Shown: positions 7,852 to 14,477 of the stretch, one piece after another
How positions within the stretch are numbered: the first letter of the stretch is position 1
How the letters are laid out: each line of letters starts with the position of its first letter
Source of the DNA: LMUY01 sp964242925
GTDB taxonomy: Bacteria > Pseudomonadota > Alphaproteobacteria > Acetobacterales > Acetobacteraceae
Length of the DNA stretch: 34,402 nucleotides
Reading direction: 5' to 3'
NCBI GenBank assembly: GCA_964242925.1
Contig: CAXTBW010000039.1
Span: forward strand, 1 to 34,402
Notes under the pieces: generated by a model
The model's input: only the letters and a program-made list of their open reading frames with translations
Database searches by the model: none
What the model was told of the DNA's origin: nothing
Position numbers and translations under genes: made by a program

Positions 7852-8715
7852 TCAGATCGCGTCGGCGCGGAACACCTCCCGCGGTTGGACGAACTCGTCC
7901 TGCGCCGCGATGCTCAGCAACTCGCGGGACCCTGCCTCGGCAGTGCGGCGCAGCAGGCCGTAGAGGCTGCTGGCGGCGGCGGACAACGCGGCGGGCGTGC
8001 TGCCGGTGCGCAGCACGTGGTGCAGGAACAGCGCGGCGATAGTGTCGCCGGCGCCGTTGACGCTCATCGGCAGCAACGGCGTGCGCACCTGCCACGACCC
8101 GGCGGCATCGGCGGCGAGCAGATCGATCGTGGACGCCGCCGAGTCCAGCGCCACGCTCGTCACCAGCAGCCGGGCGCCGGGCCGCATGGTGGCGCGCAAC
8201 GCGGCGATGGCGTCGCGGGTCTGCTCCAGCGTGGCGGTCGGGCGGCCGGTGAGCTGCTGCAACTCGAAGAGGTTGGGCGTCGCGATGTCGGCCTGCGGCA
8301 GGCAGCGCTCCCGCAACAGGGCGGGGATGGACGCCTGCACGTAGATCCCCGGCCCCGCGTCGCCGATGACCGGGTCGCAGCAATACAGCGCGTCGGGGTT
8401 CGCCTGGCGCACCGCTGCGACGGCGTGCAGCACCGCCTCGCCGACCGCCGGGTCGCCCAGGTAGCCGCTGAGCACCGCGCCGCACTGGCCCAGCACGCCG
8501 CGCGCAGCGATGCCGTCGACGACGGAGCGCACGTGCTCGCCGGTGAACACCTGGCCGGTCCGCGCGCCGTAGCCGGGGTGGTTGGAGAACTGCACCGTGT
8601 CGATCGGCCAGACCTCCCGGCCCAACCGCTGCAGCGGGAACACCGCGGCGCTGTTGCCGACATGGCCGTATGCGACGGCGGACTGGATGGACAGAATGGC
8701 CCCGTCGGTCAGCAA
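7852..8715 (-). CDS. pdxY: Pyridoxal kinase
   Basis: Ribokinase-fold enzyme that phosphorylates pyridoxal to pyridoxal 5'-phosphate in the B6 salvage pathway. The 287-residue product shows the family N-terminus ILSIQSAVAYGHVGNSAAV, the VQFSNHPGYG segment (41-50), the DPVIGD strand (114-119) and the anion-hole/catalytic GAGDT at 221-225 (catalytic Asp224). The start is a TTG preceded by GAAAGG with 7 bases between, a good ribosome binding site, and this places the first beta strand at the usual distance from the N-terminus. It is transcribed away from rpmE, with 194 bases between the two starts. Confidence 0.92.
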   Translation of the reverse strand: MLTDGAILSIQSAVAYGHVGNSAAVFPLQRLGREVWPIDTVQFSNHPGYGARTGQVFTGEHVRSVVDGIAARGVLGQCGAVLSGYLGDPAVGEAVLHAVAAVRQANPDALYCCDPVIGDAGPGIYVQASIPALLRERCLPQADIATPNLFELQQLTGRPTATLEQTRDAIAALRATMRPGARLLVTSVALDSAASTIDLLAADAAGSWQVRTPLLPMSVNGAGDTIAALFLHHVLRTGSTPAALSAAASSLYGLLRRTAEAGSRELLSIAAQDEFVQPREVFRADAI

Positions 8716-8826
8716 TGCGGAACCTTTCGCAAAGGCAGGCGCCCAGGCTTGAGCAGCGTCTGCGAAAGTCTACGCCACTTGCGCCTAGGTTTGGAACGTG
8801 CGGTGCGGCGGGGAAAAGCCTTGGCA

Positions 8827-8856
8827 TTGCACAGCGCGACGGGTCGGCCGTATACG
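8827..8856 (+). promoter_or_regulatory. Candidate housekeeping promoter for rpmE
   Basis: TTGCAC (8827-8832) and TATACG (8851-8856) are separated by 18 bases and lie about 55 bases before the rpmE start. They resemble a sigma-70 type promoter. The match is partial, so this is a candidate only. Confidence 0.35.
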
Positions 8857-8909
8857 GGCGCCTTGCCCCGCCGGTCGGTATCGGCACGGGCCACCAGGAG
8901 CGGCATGCG

Positions 8910-9134
8910 ATGAAGAGCGGCATTCACCCCGACTATCACGACGTGAAGATCATCATGACGGACGGGACGGAGTTCATGACCCGCTCGACGATGGGCAAGG
9001 CCGGCGACACTCTGCGCCTGGACATCGACCCGAAGTCGCACCCGGCCTGGACCGGCGTGCAGCGCATGATGGACACCGGCGGACAGGTGGCCAAGTTCAA
9101 CAAGCGCTTCGCCGGGCTGGGCACGCGCAAGTAA
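8910..9134 (+). CDS. rpmE: 50S ribosomal protein L31, cysteine-free form
   Basis: L31 is a small protein of the large ribosomal subunit that helps bridge the two subunits. The 74-residue product begins KSGIHPDYHDVKIIMTDGTEF and contains IDPKSHPAWTG, both typical of alphaproteobacterial L31. It has no cysteines, so it lacks the zinc-binding Cys set of C+ L31 and is the zinc-independent form. The start at 8910 is supported by AGGAG at 8896-8900, 9 bases upstream; an ATG at 8905 is out of frame. It is a single-gene unit ended by the terminator at 9160-9191. Confidence 0.95.
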   Translation: MKSGIHPDYHDVKIIMTDGTEFMTRSTMGKAGDTLRLDIDPKSHPAWTGVQRMMDTGGQVAKFNKRFAGLGTRK

Positions 9135-9159
9135 CCAGCGTCACAGACGCGTTATCTGG

Positions 9160-9191
9160 AAGGCCGCCCTTGAACCCAGGGGCGGCCTTTT
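9160..9191 (+). terminator. Rho-independent terminator of rpmE
   Basis: AAGGCCGCCC (9160-9169) pairs perfectly with GGGCGGCCTT (9180-9189), with the T-run continuing as TTTT to 9191. It lies 25 bases after the rpmE stop. Confidence 0.88.
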
Positions 9192-9199
9192 CTATTTTA
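9169..9199 (+). promoter_or_regulatory. Candidate heat-shock (RpoH-type) promoter of hsp20
   Basis: CTTGAA (9169-9174) is followed after 17 bases by CTATTTTA (9192-9199), resembling alphaproteobacterial RpoH (sigma-32) promoters. Transcription would begin near 9205, exactly where the folded leader of hsp20 begins. The -35 element lies inside the loop side of the rpmE terminator. The assignment is by pattern only. Confidence 0.45.
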
Positions 9200-9204
9200 G
9201 GGTG

Positions 9205-9293
9205 GTCCGCAGCGCCCAATAGGGGTTGCGGGGACTGAAGCGGGCCGGCCCATTTGGGCGACCCATTGATGATGACCTTGCTTTGCAGGAGGT
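9205..9293 (+). promoter_or_regulatory. ROSE-like RNA thermometer in the hsp20 leader
   Basis: The leader folds into three stems. The first spans 9205-9235: GTCC/GGAC, then GCAGC with GTTGC, then CCC/GGG. The second is GCCC-ATTT-GGGC at 9248-9259. The third hides the ribosome binding site: ACCTTGCT (9275-9282) pairs across a TTGC loop with AGGAGGT (9287-9293), leaving G9280 unpaired. The TTGCT anti-Shine-Dalgarno word with its odd G is the hallmark of ROSE elements, which melt on heating and open the start of small heat-shock genes. The start codon is 6 bases after AGGAGG. Confidence 0.75.
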
Positions 9294-9298
9294 TTTGC

Positions 9299-9769
9299 AT
9301 GTCGTTCGATTATTCCCCCCTTTTCCGCACCGCTATCGGCTTCGACCGTATGGCTCGCCTGATGGCCACGGCGCAGGAGACGGCCCCAGCGCCGACCTAC
9401 CCGCCGTACAACATCGCCAAGACCGGCGATGACAGCTATCGCCTCACCATGGCGGTGGCCGGCTTCAATCAGGATGACCTCGAGCTGACGGTGCGGGACA
9501 ACCAGCTGATCGTATCCGGCAAGCTGAGCGACGACACCGCCGAGGAGTTGCTGTATCGCGGCATAGCTGGGCGCGCGTTCGAGCGTCGGTTCGCTTTGGC
9601 CGATCACATCGTTGTGGACGGCGCCGACCTGCGCAACGGGCTGTTGCATGTTGCGCTGAAGCGTGTGGTGCCCGAGGCGCTGAAGCCTCGCCGCATCCCC
9701 GTCGGCACATCGGCGGCGGCTGCTCCGGCCATCGCCAACGACAGCGAGGCGTCCGTCAAGGCCGCCTAA
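9299..9769 (+). CDS. Small heat shock protein, Hsp20/IbpA family
   Basis: ATP-independent chaperone that holds unfolding proteins for refolding by DnaK/ClpB. The 156-residue product is close to E. coli IbpA/IbpB: N-terminal FDYSPLFRTAIGFDRM, then the alpha-crystallin domain (about 36-127) with PPYNIAKTGDDSYRLTMAVAGF, the YRGIAGRAFERRFALADHI stretch and the C-terminal strand NGLLHVALKRVVPE. The tail is longer and Ala-rich compared with IbpA. The ATG at 9299 is chosen because AGGAGG lies 6 bases upstream and homology begins there; an earlier frame opening at 9254 has no support. Control by heat is indicated by the ROSE-like leader and the candidate RpoH promoter. Confidence 0.95.
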   Translation: MSFDYSPLFRTAIGFDRMARLMATAQETAPAPTYPPYNIAKTGDDSYRLTMAVAGFNQDDLELTVRDNQLIVSGKLSDDTAEELLYRGIAGRAFERRFALADHIVVDGADLRNGLLHVALKRVVPEALKPRRIPVGTSAAAAPAIANDSEASVKAA

Positions 9770-9783
9770 CTTCGAATCGGAAA

Positions 9784-9810
9784 GGGGGCCGGGTGACCGG
9801 CCCCCGTTTT
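9784..9810. terminator. Terminator between hsp20 and DUF1192 gene
   Basis: GGGGGCCGG (9784-9792) pairs perfectly with CCGGCCCCC (9797-9805) over GTGA, followed by GTTTT on the plus strand. It ends hsp20 and, being symmetrical, may also serve the convergent DUF1192 gene, which stops 3 bases further on. Confidence 0.88.
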
Positions 9811-9812
9811 CA

Positions 9813-10004
9813 CTATTTGCGGAAGAAGCTGTCCGCCACGCCTCGATGGCTTTGTTTATTGCCGATTGCCGTTTCGACCCGGGCGATCTCGGCTTTCAAC
9901 TCGTCGATGTAGTCCCGCAGCTCGGCCACCCCCATAGGGTCTAGGGCGACGGCGTTCACCCGCCGTGGTCGCGGTGGCGGCTCCTCGTCCCACATGCTTC
10001 CCAT
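9813..10004 (-). CDS. DUF1192 family small protein
   Basis: About 64 residues with the family pattern: MWDEEP near the start, then LDPMGVAELRDYIDELKAEI and ARVETAIGNKQ forming one amphipathic, probably coiled-coil helix, and an SFFRK end. The function is unknown. The frame stays open to 10139, but the upstream part reads as antisense of the trcR leader and is not family-like. ATG at 10004 (MGSMWDEE) or at 9995 (MWDEE) is the likely start. It is transcribed divergently from trcR, with about 135 bases between starts. Confidence 0.78.
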   Translation of the reverse strand: MGSMWDEEPPPRPRRVNAVALDPMGVAELRDYIDELKAEIARVETAIGNKQSHRGVADSFFRK

Positions 10005-10139
10005 TCCGAACCAATAAGACGGAAACATGACGGCGAAGCCCTTGACCGGCAAGGGAGCGGACCGCCATATCATCTGCCATAATGGCTGCTGGGCGCGCCT
10101 CCGTGATGGACTCGCCGCGCTGCGGCCGGAGACCGTCAC

Positions 10140-10718
10140 ATGAGCCTTCCCCTAATGCCGAAAGCCACCGCCGTGTGGCTCATCGACAAAACCGCGCTCA
10201 CTTTCACCCAAATCGCCGAGTTCTGCGGCATGCATCCGCTCGAGATCCAGGCCATCGCCGATGGCGAGGTGGCGCAGGGGATTGTCGGCTACGACCCGGT
10301 CGCAAACCTGCAGGTTGACCAGGCCGAGATCACCCGGTGCGAGGCGGACGGCGATGCGCGGCTAAAGCTGCTGCCGCCGGCCAACCCGCCGCCGAAGAAG
10401 GGCCGCGGCGCTCGCTACACACCCGTCGCGAAGCGCAACGACCGTCCGGACGCGATCGCGTTCGTGCTGCGCAACTTTCCACAGCTGTCCGAGGCGCAGG
10501 TGGTGAAGCTGCTCGGCACCACGAAGGAGACGATCCAGAAGGTCCGCGAGCGCAGCCACTGGAACAGCACCAACATCAAGCCGCGCGACCCGGTGATCCT
10601 CGGCCTGTGCAGTCAGACGGACCTGAATGCGATGGTCACAGCCGCCAATGACCGCCTGATCCGCGAGGGCAAGACAGTCCCGGCGCCGATGCGCATCGAG
10701 ACCGAGGAAGCCGCGTAG
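10140..10718 (+). CDS. trcR: TrcR/DUF1013 family cell-cycle transcriptional regulator
   Basis: A 192-residue protein of the DUF1013 family, conserved in alphaproteobacteria and named TrcR, cell cycle transcriptional regulator. Seen features: an N-terminal segment LPLMPKATAVWLIDKTALTF with a first helix-turn-helix-like unit (TQIAEFCGMHPLEIQAIADG, about 22-41), a basic linker (PPKKGRGARYTPVAKRNDRP), and a second helix-turn-helix-like unit (LSEAQVVKLLGTTKETIQKV), then RERSHWNSTNIKPRDPV. Two such units suggest DNA binding. The ATG has GGAG 8 bases upstream. Targets cannot be told from this window. Confidence 0.87.
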   Translation: MSLPLMPKATAVWLIDKTALTFTQIAEFCGMHPLEIQAIADGEVAQGIVGYDPVANLQVDQAEITRCEADGDARLKLLPPANPPPKKGRGARYTPVAKRNDRPDAIAFVLRNFPQLSEAQVVKLLGTTKETIQKVRERSHWNSTNIKPRDPVILGLCSQTDLNAMVTAANDRLIREGKTVPAPMRIETEEAA

Positions 10719-10748
10719 CCGCTCCCCCTGCATGGGAGAGGGAGCGGC
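10718..10748. terminator. Hairpin between convergent trcR and DUF465 gene
   Basis: GCCGCTCCC (10718-10726) pairs with GGGAGCGGC (10740-10748), starting at the last base of the trcR stop codon. It lies in the 36-base gap between the two stops. There is no T-run, so it may be a weak bidirectional terminator or an mRNA-end stabiliser. The loop contains GGGAGAGG, a word from the dispersed repeat family seen at 14360. Confidence 0.55.
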
Positions 10749-10754
10749 AGCCAG

Positions 10755-10925
10755 CTAGTTGCGCGCGCTCAGCCGTTCCATCTCGTCTTTGAGCCGAAGC
10801 TTCTCGCCCTTCAGCCGCATCAGCTCGTCCGGGTCCGGACGAGGACGGTGATCCTCCTCGGAGACGCGGGCGTCCACCTTATCGTGGCGTTGCTTCAGGC
10901 TGTCGATGCGGGATTGCAGGCTCAT
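10755..10925 (-). CDS. DUF465 (YdcH-like) small protein, copy 1
   Basis: A 56-residue, highly charged helical hairpin: LQSRIDSLKQRHDKVDARVSEEDHRP, a DPDEL turn, then MRLKGEKLRLKDEMERL. This is the short DUF465/YdcH type of protein, of unknown function. The ATG at 10925 has a near-perfect GGAGG ribosome binding site (AAGGAGGATTC just upstream), so the earlier ATG at 10964 is not used. It faces away from a second DUF465 gene at 11076. Confidence 0.85.
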   Translation of the reverse strand: MSLQSRIDSLKQRHDKVDARVSEEDHRPRPDPDELMRLKGEKLRLKDEMERLSARN

Positions 10926-11075
10926 GAATCCTCCTTCGAACATATCGTCCAGGCTGCAGCGCAAACCGCGCCACCCTGAACCCTAGCGCCGCCTCACCCG
11001 GAAATGCCAGCATTTCGCGTGACGCTGCAGTGCAGCGCGTGGACCACGCTTGCGGTGTCGTGTTATTGCATTTCA

Positions 11076-11276
11076 ATGCTGACCGACCGCGATTCCCTCC
11101 TCCGCAGGCTGCACGAACTGCGCAGCGAGCACCGCGATCTCGACACCGTGATCGCGCGATTGTCGGAAGTCGGGCTCGACCAGCTCGGCCTCCAGCGGCT
11201 GAAGAAGCGCAAGCTGCTGCTCAAGGACGAGGTCGCCTGGCTCGAAAGCCGTTTGATCCCGGACAGCATAGCTTGA
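11076..11276 (+). CDS. DUF465 (YdcH-like) small protein, copy 2, coupled to purE
   Basis: About 66 residues with the same helical-hairpin layout as the first copy: DSLLRRLHELRSEHRDLDTVI, a short turn, then LQRLKKRKLLLKDEVAWLESRL. The function is unknown. The ATG at 11076 begins the conserved part but has no Shine-Dalgarno, so the start is less sure; the frame is open back to 11004. Its stop overlaps the purE start as TTGA, making it the first gene of a purE-purK unit. The 150 bases between the two DUF465 starts must hold both promoters. Confidence 0.78.
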   Translation: MLTDRDSLLRRLHELRSEHRDLDTVIARLSEVGLDQLGLQRLKKRKLLLKDEVAWLESRLIPDSIA

Positions 11277-11758
11277 CTGACGCGCCGCGCATCGGCGTCA
11301 TCATGGGCAGCCAGTCCGACTGGGAGACGTTGCGTCACGCCGCCGCCACGCTGGACGAGTTGGGCATCGCGCACGAGGTGCGGATCGTCTCCGCCCATCG
11401 CACCCCGGACCGGCTGGCGGACTACGCGAAGGGCGCTGCGGAACGCGGGCTGCAGGTGATCGTCGCCGGCGCTGGCGGCGCGGCCCACCTGCCCGGGATG
11501 TGCGCCGCTTGGACCATTCTGCCGGTCCTCGGCGTCCCAGTAGAAAGCCATAACCTCAAGGGGATGGACAGCCTTCTTTCCATCGTCCAGATGCCGGCTG
11601 GCATTCCGGTCGGCGCTTTGGCGATCGGCCGCCCGGGCGCGGTGAACGCCGCCCTGCTCGCCGCCGCGATCCTCGCGCTGGCGGACCCGCCGCTGGCCGC
11701 CCGCCTGGCCGAGCGCCGCGCCGCGCAAACGGCCGCCGTCGCCGACCATCCCGTCTGA
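11273..11758 (+). CDS. purE: N5-carboxyaminoimidazole ribonucleotide mutase
   Basis: PurE moves the carboxyl group of N5-CAIR to carbon 4 to give CAIR in purine synthesis. The 161-residue product has RIGVIMGSQSDWETL at the N-terminus (substrate phosphate loop), the SAHRTPDRL segment with the conserved His, the AGAGGAAHLPGM loop and SIVQMPAGIPVGALAIG. The start is a TTG overlapping the stop of the DUF465 gene. The internal ATG at 11303 would cut off the first beta strand, so it is rejected. It works with PurK, whose gene follows after 7 bases. Confidence 0.95.
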   Translation: MTDAPRIGVIMGSQSDWETLRHAAATLDELGIAHEVRIVSAHRTPDRLADYAKGAAERGLQVIVAGAGGAAHLPGMCAAWTILPVLGVPVESHNLKGMDSLLSIVQMPAGIPVGALAIGRPGAVNAALLAAAILALADPPLAARLAERRAAQTAAVADHPV

Positions 11759-11765
11759 ACCCGGC

Positions 11766-12875
11766 GTGAACCAGGCGCTGCCGCCCAACGCCATCATTGG
11801 CATCGTCGGCGGCGGACAACTCGGCCGCATGTCCGCCATGGCCGCCGCCGGGCTGGGCTACCGCTGCCACATCCTGACGCCCGAGAGCGACAGCCCGGCC
11901 TCGCAGGTCGCCGCCCGCACCTTCGAAGGAGACTACGAGGACTCGGACCTGCTGCGCGTCTTCGCTCAGTCGGTCGACGTGATCACCTTCGAGTTCGAGA
12001 ACGTCAGCGCCGAAGGACTCGACCTGCTGGCCTCGATCCGCCCCGTCCGTCCAGGGCCCGCCATCCTGCGCATCAGTCAGGACCGCGTTGTCGAGAAGAC
12101 CTTCCTGAACGAGGCCGGCATCGCGACGGCCGCCTGGGTCGCGGTCCGCAACGAGGCGGGGCTGCACGGCGCCGTGTCGCGGCTCGGCCTGCCCGCCGTG
12201 CTGAAAACCGCGCGCGGCGGCTACGACGGCAAGGGCCAGGCTGTCCTGCGCAACCTGTCCGCCCTGCATCCGGCATGGCAGGAGCTCGGCGACGAACCGC
12301 TCGTCCTGGAACGGCTCGTGGCGTTCGAGCGCGAGATCAGCGTCGTCGTCGCGCGCGGCCTGGACGGCGCCGCCGTGGCGTTCGACCCCGTGGAGAACCG
12401 CCACCGCGACGGCATCCTCGACGTGACCATCGCCCCAGCCCCGCTATCGTCCGATCGCAGCGCGGCCGCCGTCGCGATCGCCCTGCGCGTGGCGGCCGCC
12501 CTGGATCTGGTTGGCCTGCTCGCCGTCGAGATGTTCGTCTGCGTCGACGGCGCCATCCTGGTCAACGAGATCGCCCCGCGCCCGCACAACTCCGGCCACT
12601 GGACGATCGAGGCCTGCCTTGCCAGCCAGTTCGAGCTGCATGTGCGCGCAATCGCCGGCCTGCAGCTGCCGCCCGCCCTTCGCCACTCGGATGCCGTGAT
12701 GAAGAACATCGTCGGCCCGGACGAGATGGCGAAATGGCCGGTCATCGTCGCCACACCCGGGCTCGCGCCGCATCTCTACGGCAAGGCCGAGGCGCGCCCC
12801 GGCCGCAAGATGGGCCACGTCACCCGGCTGTTCCCGCTCGGAACGATGCCGTCCGAGACGCCTGCCCTTTACTGA
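11766..12875 (+). CDS. purK: N5-carboxyaminoimidazole ribonucleotide synthase
   Basis: ATP-grasp enzyme that carboxylates AIR with bicarbonate and ATP to N5-CAIR, the substrate of PurE. The 369-residue product begins with IIGIVGGGQLGRMSAMAAAG, then shows VITFEFENVSAEGL, the ATP-grasp lysine loop (LKTARGGYDGKGQAVL), the FEREISVVVARG strand and the metal-binding NEIAPRPHNSGHWTIEAC. The start is a GTG without a clear ribosome binding site, 7 bases after purE, consistent with coupling. Confidence 0.96.
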   Translation: MNQALPPNAIIGIVGGGQLGRMSAMAAAGLGYRCHILTPESDSPASQVAARTFEGDYEDSDLLRVFAQSVDVITFEFENVSAEGLDLLASIRPVRPGPAILRISQDRVVEKTFLNEAGIATAAWVAVRNEAGLHGAVSRLGLPAVLKTARGGYDGKGQAVLRNLSALHPAWQELGDEPLVLERLVAFEREISVVVARGLDGAAVAFDPVENRHRDGILDVTIAPAPLSSDRSAAAVAIALRVAAALDLVGLLAVEMFVCVDGAILVNEIAPRPHNSGHWTIEACLASQFELHVRAIAGLQLPPALRHSDAVMKNIVGPDEMAKWPVIVATPGLAPHLYGKAEARPGRKMGHVTRLFPLGTMPSETPALY

Positions 12876-12922
12876 GGGACCACGGACCCGACGTAGGGTC
12901 CTATTGACGGGGCGAAAATCTC

Positions 12923-13060
12923 GTCATGCCAGCGCTTGACCCTGGTATCCGCGGCGTCCCGGTCGCAATGTCGGACCCAGATTGTGGTTCGAAAGCGCCA
13001 ACGAGGCGTCGCGTCATCGTTCGCGTCCCTTGGATGCCAGGGTCGAGCCCTGGCATGACG
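12923..13060. repeat. Dispersed ~138 bp palindromic repeat, copy A
   Basis: The ends are inverted: CGTCATGCCAGCGCTTGACC at the left and GGTCGAGCCCTGGCATGACG at the right. The centre contains GGTTCGAAAGCGCCAACGA. Copy B at 29504-29642 has the same ends, the same length to within one base and a matching GTTCTGAAGCGCCAAC centre. The element sits in the 203-base gap between convergent purK and the DUF2244 gene. It carries no ORF or transposase, so it looks like a REP-doublet or MITE-like element. Confidence 0.7.
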
Positions 13061-13078
13061 GAGTAATCCTCGTCGCCA

Positions 13079-13600
13079 TCAAGTCCGGCCCAGCCCGCTC
13101 CAATCACGCTCCAAAGCCAGATTGTCGAAAACCGGGTTGCGCCAACGATGCAACGCATCCTTCAGCGCCTGCGCCAAATCCAGCTTCTCCGGCTCCCCCA
13201 GGCTTGCCGCCACCTCCACGCGCACGCCGTGCGACGCTAGGAACAGCCCCGGCACGCGGCCGGCGCGCTCCTCCAAATCCACCCGCAGCCAGGCCGGCGG
13301 CAAGTTCCGCTCCGATCGCGTGCCGTCGACCGCCGTGCGGACGATGCGCAACGCGTCCGGCGACAGCAGGAGCATCTCGCTGGCCCGCGCCGCGCGCACG
13401 TTATGCCGCAGCAACAACAAGGCGGTGGTGATCTCCACTCCGTTGAACCCGGCGATCGGCCAGGCGCCCAGCCACCAGAACACCGTCGTCGTTCCCACGC
13501 TCAGCGCGCAGATCGCGCCAATCAGCAGCCGCAGCCCGCGCGGCGACAGGCTGCGGTGCGGCACGATCACGGCCTCGAAATAGCAGGGTTCGGCGCTCAC
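13079..13600 (-). CDS. DUF2244 family membrane protein
   Basis: A 173-residue protein of the alphaproteobacterial DUF2244 family, function unknown. Seen: the N-terminal EAVIVPHRSLSPRGL signature, two hydrophobic segments (LRLLIGAICALSVGTTTVFWW and a following WPIAGFNGVEITTALLLL stretch), then a cytoplasmic beta-rich part with the ALRIVR and LPPAWLRVDLEE strands, ending NPVFDNLALERDW. The GTG at 13600 is chosen because AGGG lies just upstream and the family begins here. The frame remains open to 14191, but that part is antisense to nth. It is divergent from nth. Confidence 0.85.
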   Translation of the reverse strand: MSAEPCYFEAVIVPHRSLSPRGLRLLIGAICALSVGTTTVFWWLGAWPIAGFNGVEITTALLLLRHNVRAARASEMLLLSPDALRIVRTAVDGTRSERNLPPAWLRVDLEERAGRVPGLFLASHGVRVEVAASLGEPEKLDLAQALKDALHRWRNPVFDNLALERDWSGLGRT

Positions 13601-13664
13601 CAACCCTAATTGGCGCCGGCAGGCGCGCTTGTCACCGGGCAGGGTGGCGCGGCACCGTGCCGAC

Positions 13665-14357
13665 ATGCCGACCCCACCCCGCACGCCCCGCATGAAGCTG
13701 GCCAACGTGCGCCCGTTTCTCGAGGCTTTGCGCGCCGCCAACCCCGACGCGCAGAGTGAACTGGCGTTCACCGACCCGTTCACCCTGCTGGTCGCCGTCG
13801 TGCTGTCGGCGCAGACCACGGACGCGGCGGTGAACAAGGCGACCCCGGCGCTGTTCGCCGCCGCCCCTAGCCCCGCCGCCATGGCCGCCTTGGGCGCCGA
13901 GGGGATCGCGCCGTTCATCCGCTCGATCGGGCTATGGCAGGCCAAGTCGCGCAACGTGGCCGCGCTGTGCCGCATCCTGGTCGACCAGCATGACAGCCTG
14001 GTCCCGCCCGACCGCGACGCGCTGGAGGCGTTGCCGGGCGTCGGTCGCAAGACCGCCAATGTCGTGCTGAACGTGGCATTCGGCGAGTCGGCCATGGCGG
14101 TGGACACGCACGTGTTCCGCCTGGGCAACCGCACCGGGATCGCGCCGGGCAAGACGCCGCGCATCGTGGAGGACGGCCTAGTGCGCCGCATCCCGCCCGA
14201 CCTGCTGCGCCCGGCGCACCACTGGCTGATTCTGCACGGCCGCTACGTCTGCAAGGCGCGCACGCCGGAGTGCTGGCGCTGCATCGCCGCGCCCTGGTGC
14301 GGTTTCCCCGCCAAGACTCCGGCGCCTGCCGCCAAGCCGCCGCGGCGCATTCTATGA
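13665..14357 (+). CDS. nth: Endonuclease III
   Basis: DNA glycosylase/AP lyase that removes oxidised pyrimidines in base excision repair. The product shows the helix-hairpin-helix LPGVGRKTANVVLN with catalytic Lys129, then the catalytic Asp147 in AVDTHVFRLGNR, 18 residues later as in E. coli. It ends with the [4Fe-4S] cluster ligands C196-X6-C203-X2-C206-X5-C212. Start candidates are ATG 13665, ATG 13692 and a TTG at 13629. None has a good ribosome binding site, and homology begins at LANVRPFLEAL, so the start is the weak point. The stop abuts a palindromic repeat. Confidence 0.95.
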   Translation: MPTPPRTPRMKLANVRPFLEALRAANPDAQSELAFTDPFTLLVAVVLSAQTTDAAVNKATPALFAAAPSPAAMAALGAEGIAPFIRSIGLWQAKSRNVAALCRILVDQHDSLVPPDRDALEALPGVGRKTANVVLNVAFGESAMAVDTHVFRLGNRTGIAPGKTPRIVEDGLVRRIPPDLLRPAHHWLILHGRYVCKARTPECWRCIAAPWCGFPAKTPAPAAKPPRRIL

Positions 14358-14359
14358 AA

Positions 14360-14455
14360 AGCCCTCTCCGTCTGGGAGAGGGTTGGGTGAGCGCGCGCAC
14401 CTGTTGAGCGTCCGCCGCGTTGGCCCCTCACCCCGCCCCTCTCCCAGTAGGAGAG
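14360..14455. repeat. CCCTCTCC/GGAGAGGG palindromic repeat pair (intergenic copy)
   Basis: Two hairpins face each other: CCCTCTCC (14360-14367) with GGAGAGGG (14373-14380), and CCCTCTCC (14435-14442) with GGAGAGGG (14448-14455). The flanking GTTGGGTGAG and CCCCTCACCCC are also inverted. The element starts 3 bases after the nth stop and ends just before the ribosome binding site of the thioesterase gene. A copy with the same architecture lies inside coding sequence at 21856-21957. Confidence 0.75.
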
Positions 14456-14477
14456 GGAGCAGTAGGAGATGATCAGC

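Noticed and set aside
8716..8909. Possible RNA gene between pdxY and rpmE
   Set aside because: No cloverleaf or known small RNA pattern was visible; the gap is explained as a divergent promoter region.
9254..9298. N-terminal extension of hsp20
   Set aside because: The extension would be read through the thermometer stem, and AGGAGG lies directly before the ATG at 9299.
12876..13078. Possible CRISPR-like or insertion sequence region
   Set aside because: Only one inverted pair is present, with no regular spacers and no transposase; it is described as a dispersed palindromic repeat.
13601..14191. N-terminal extension of the DUF2244 protein
   Set aside because: The frame is open but antisense to nth, and the family begins at the GTG at 13600.
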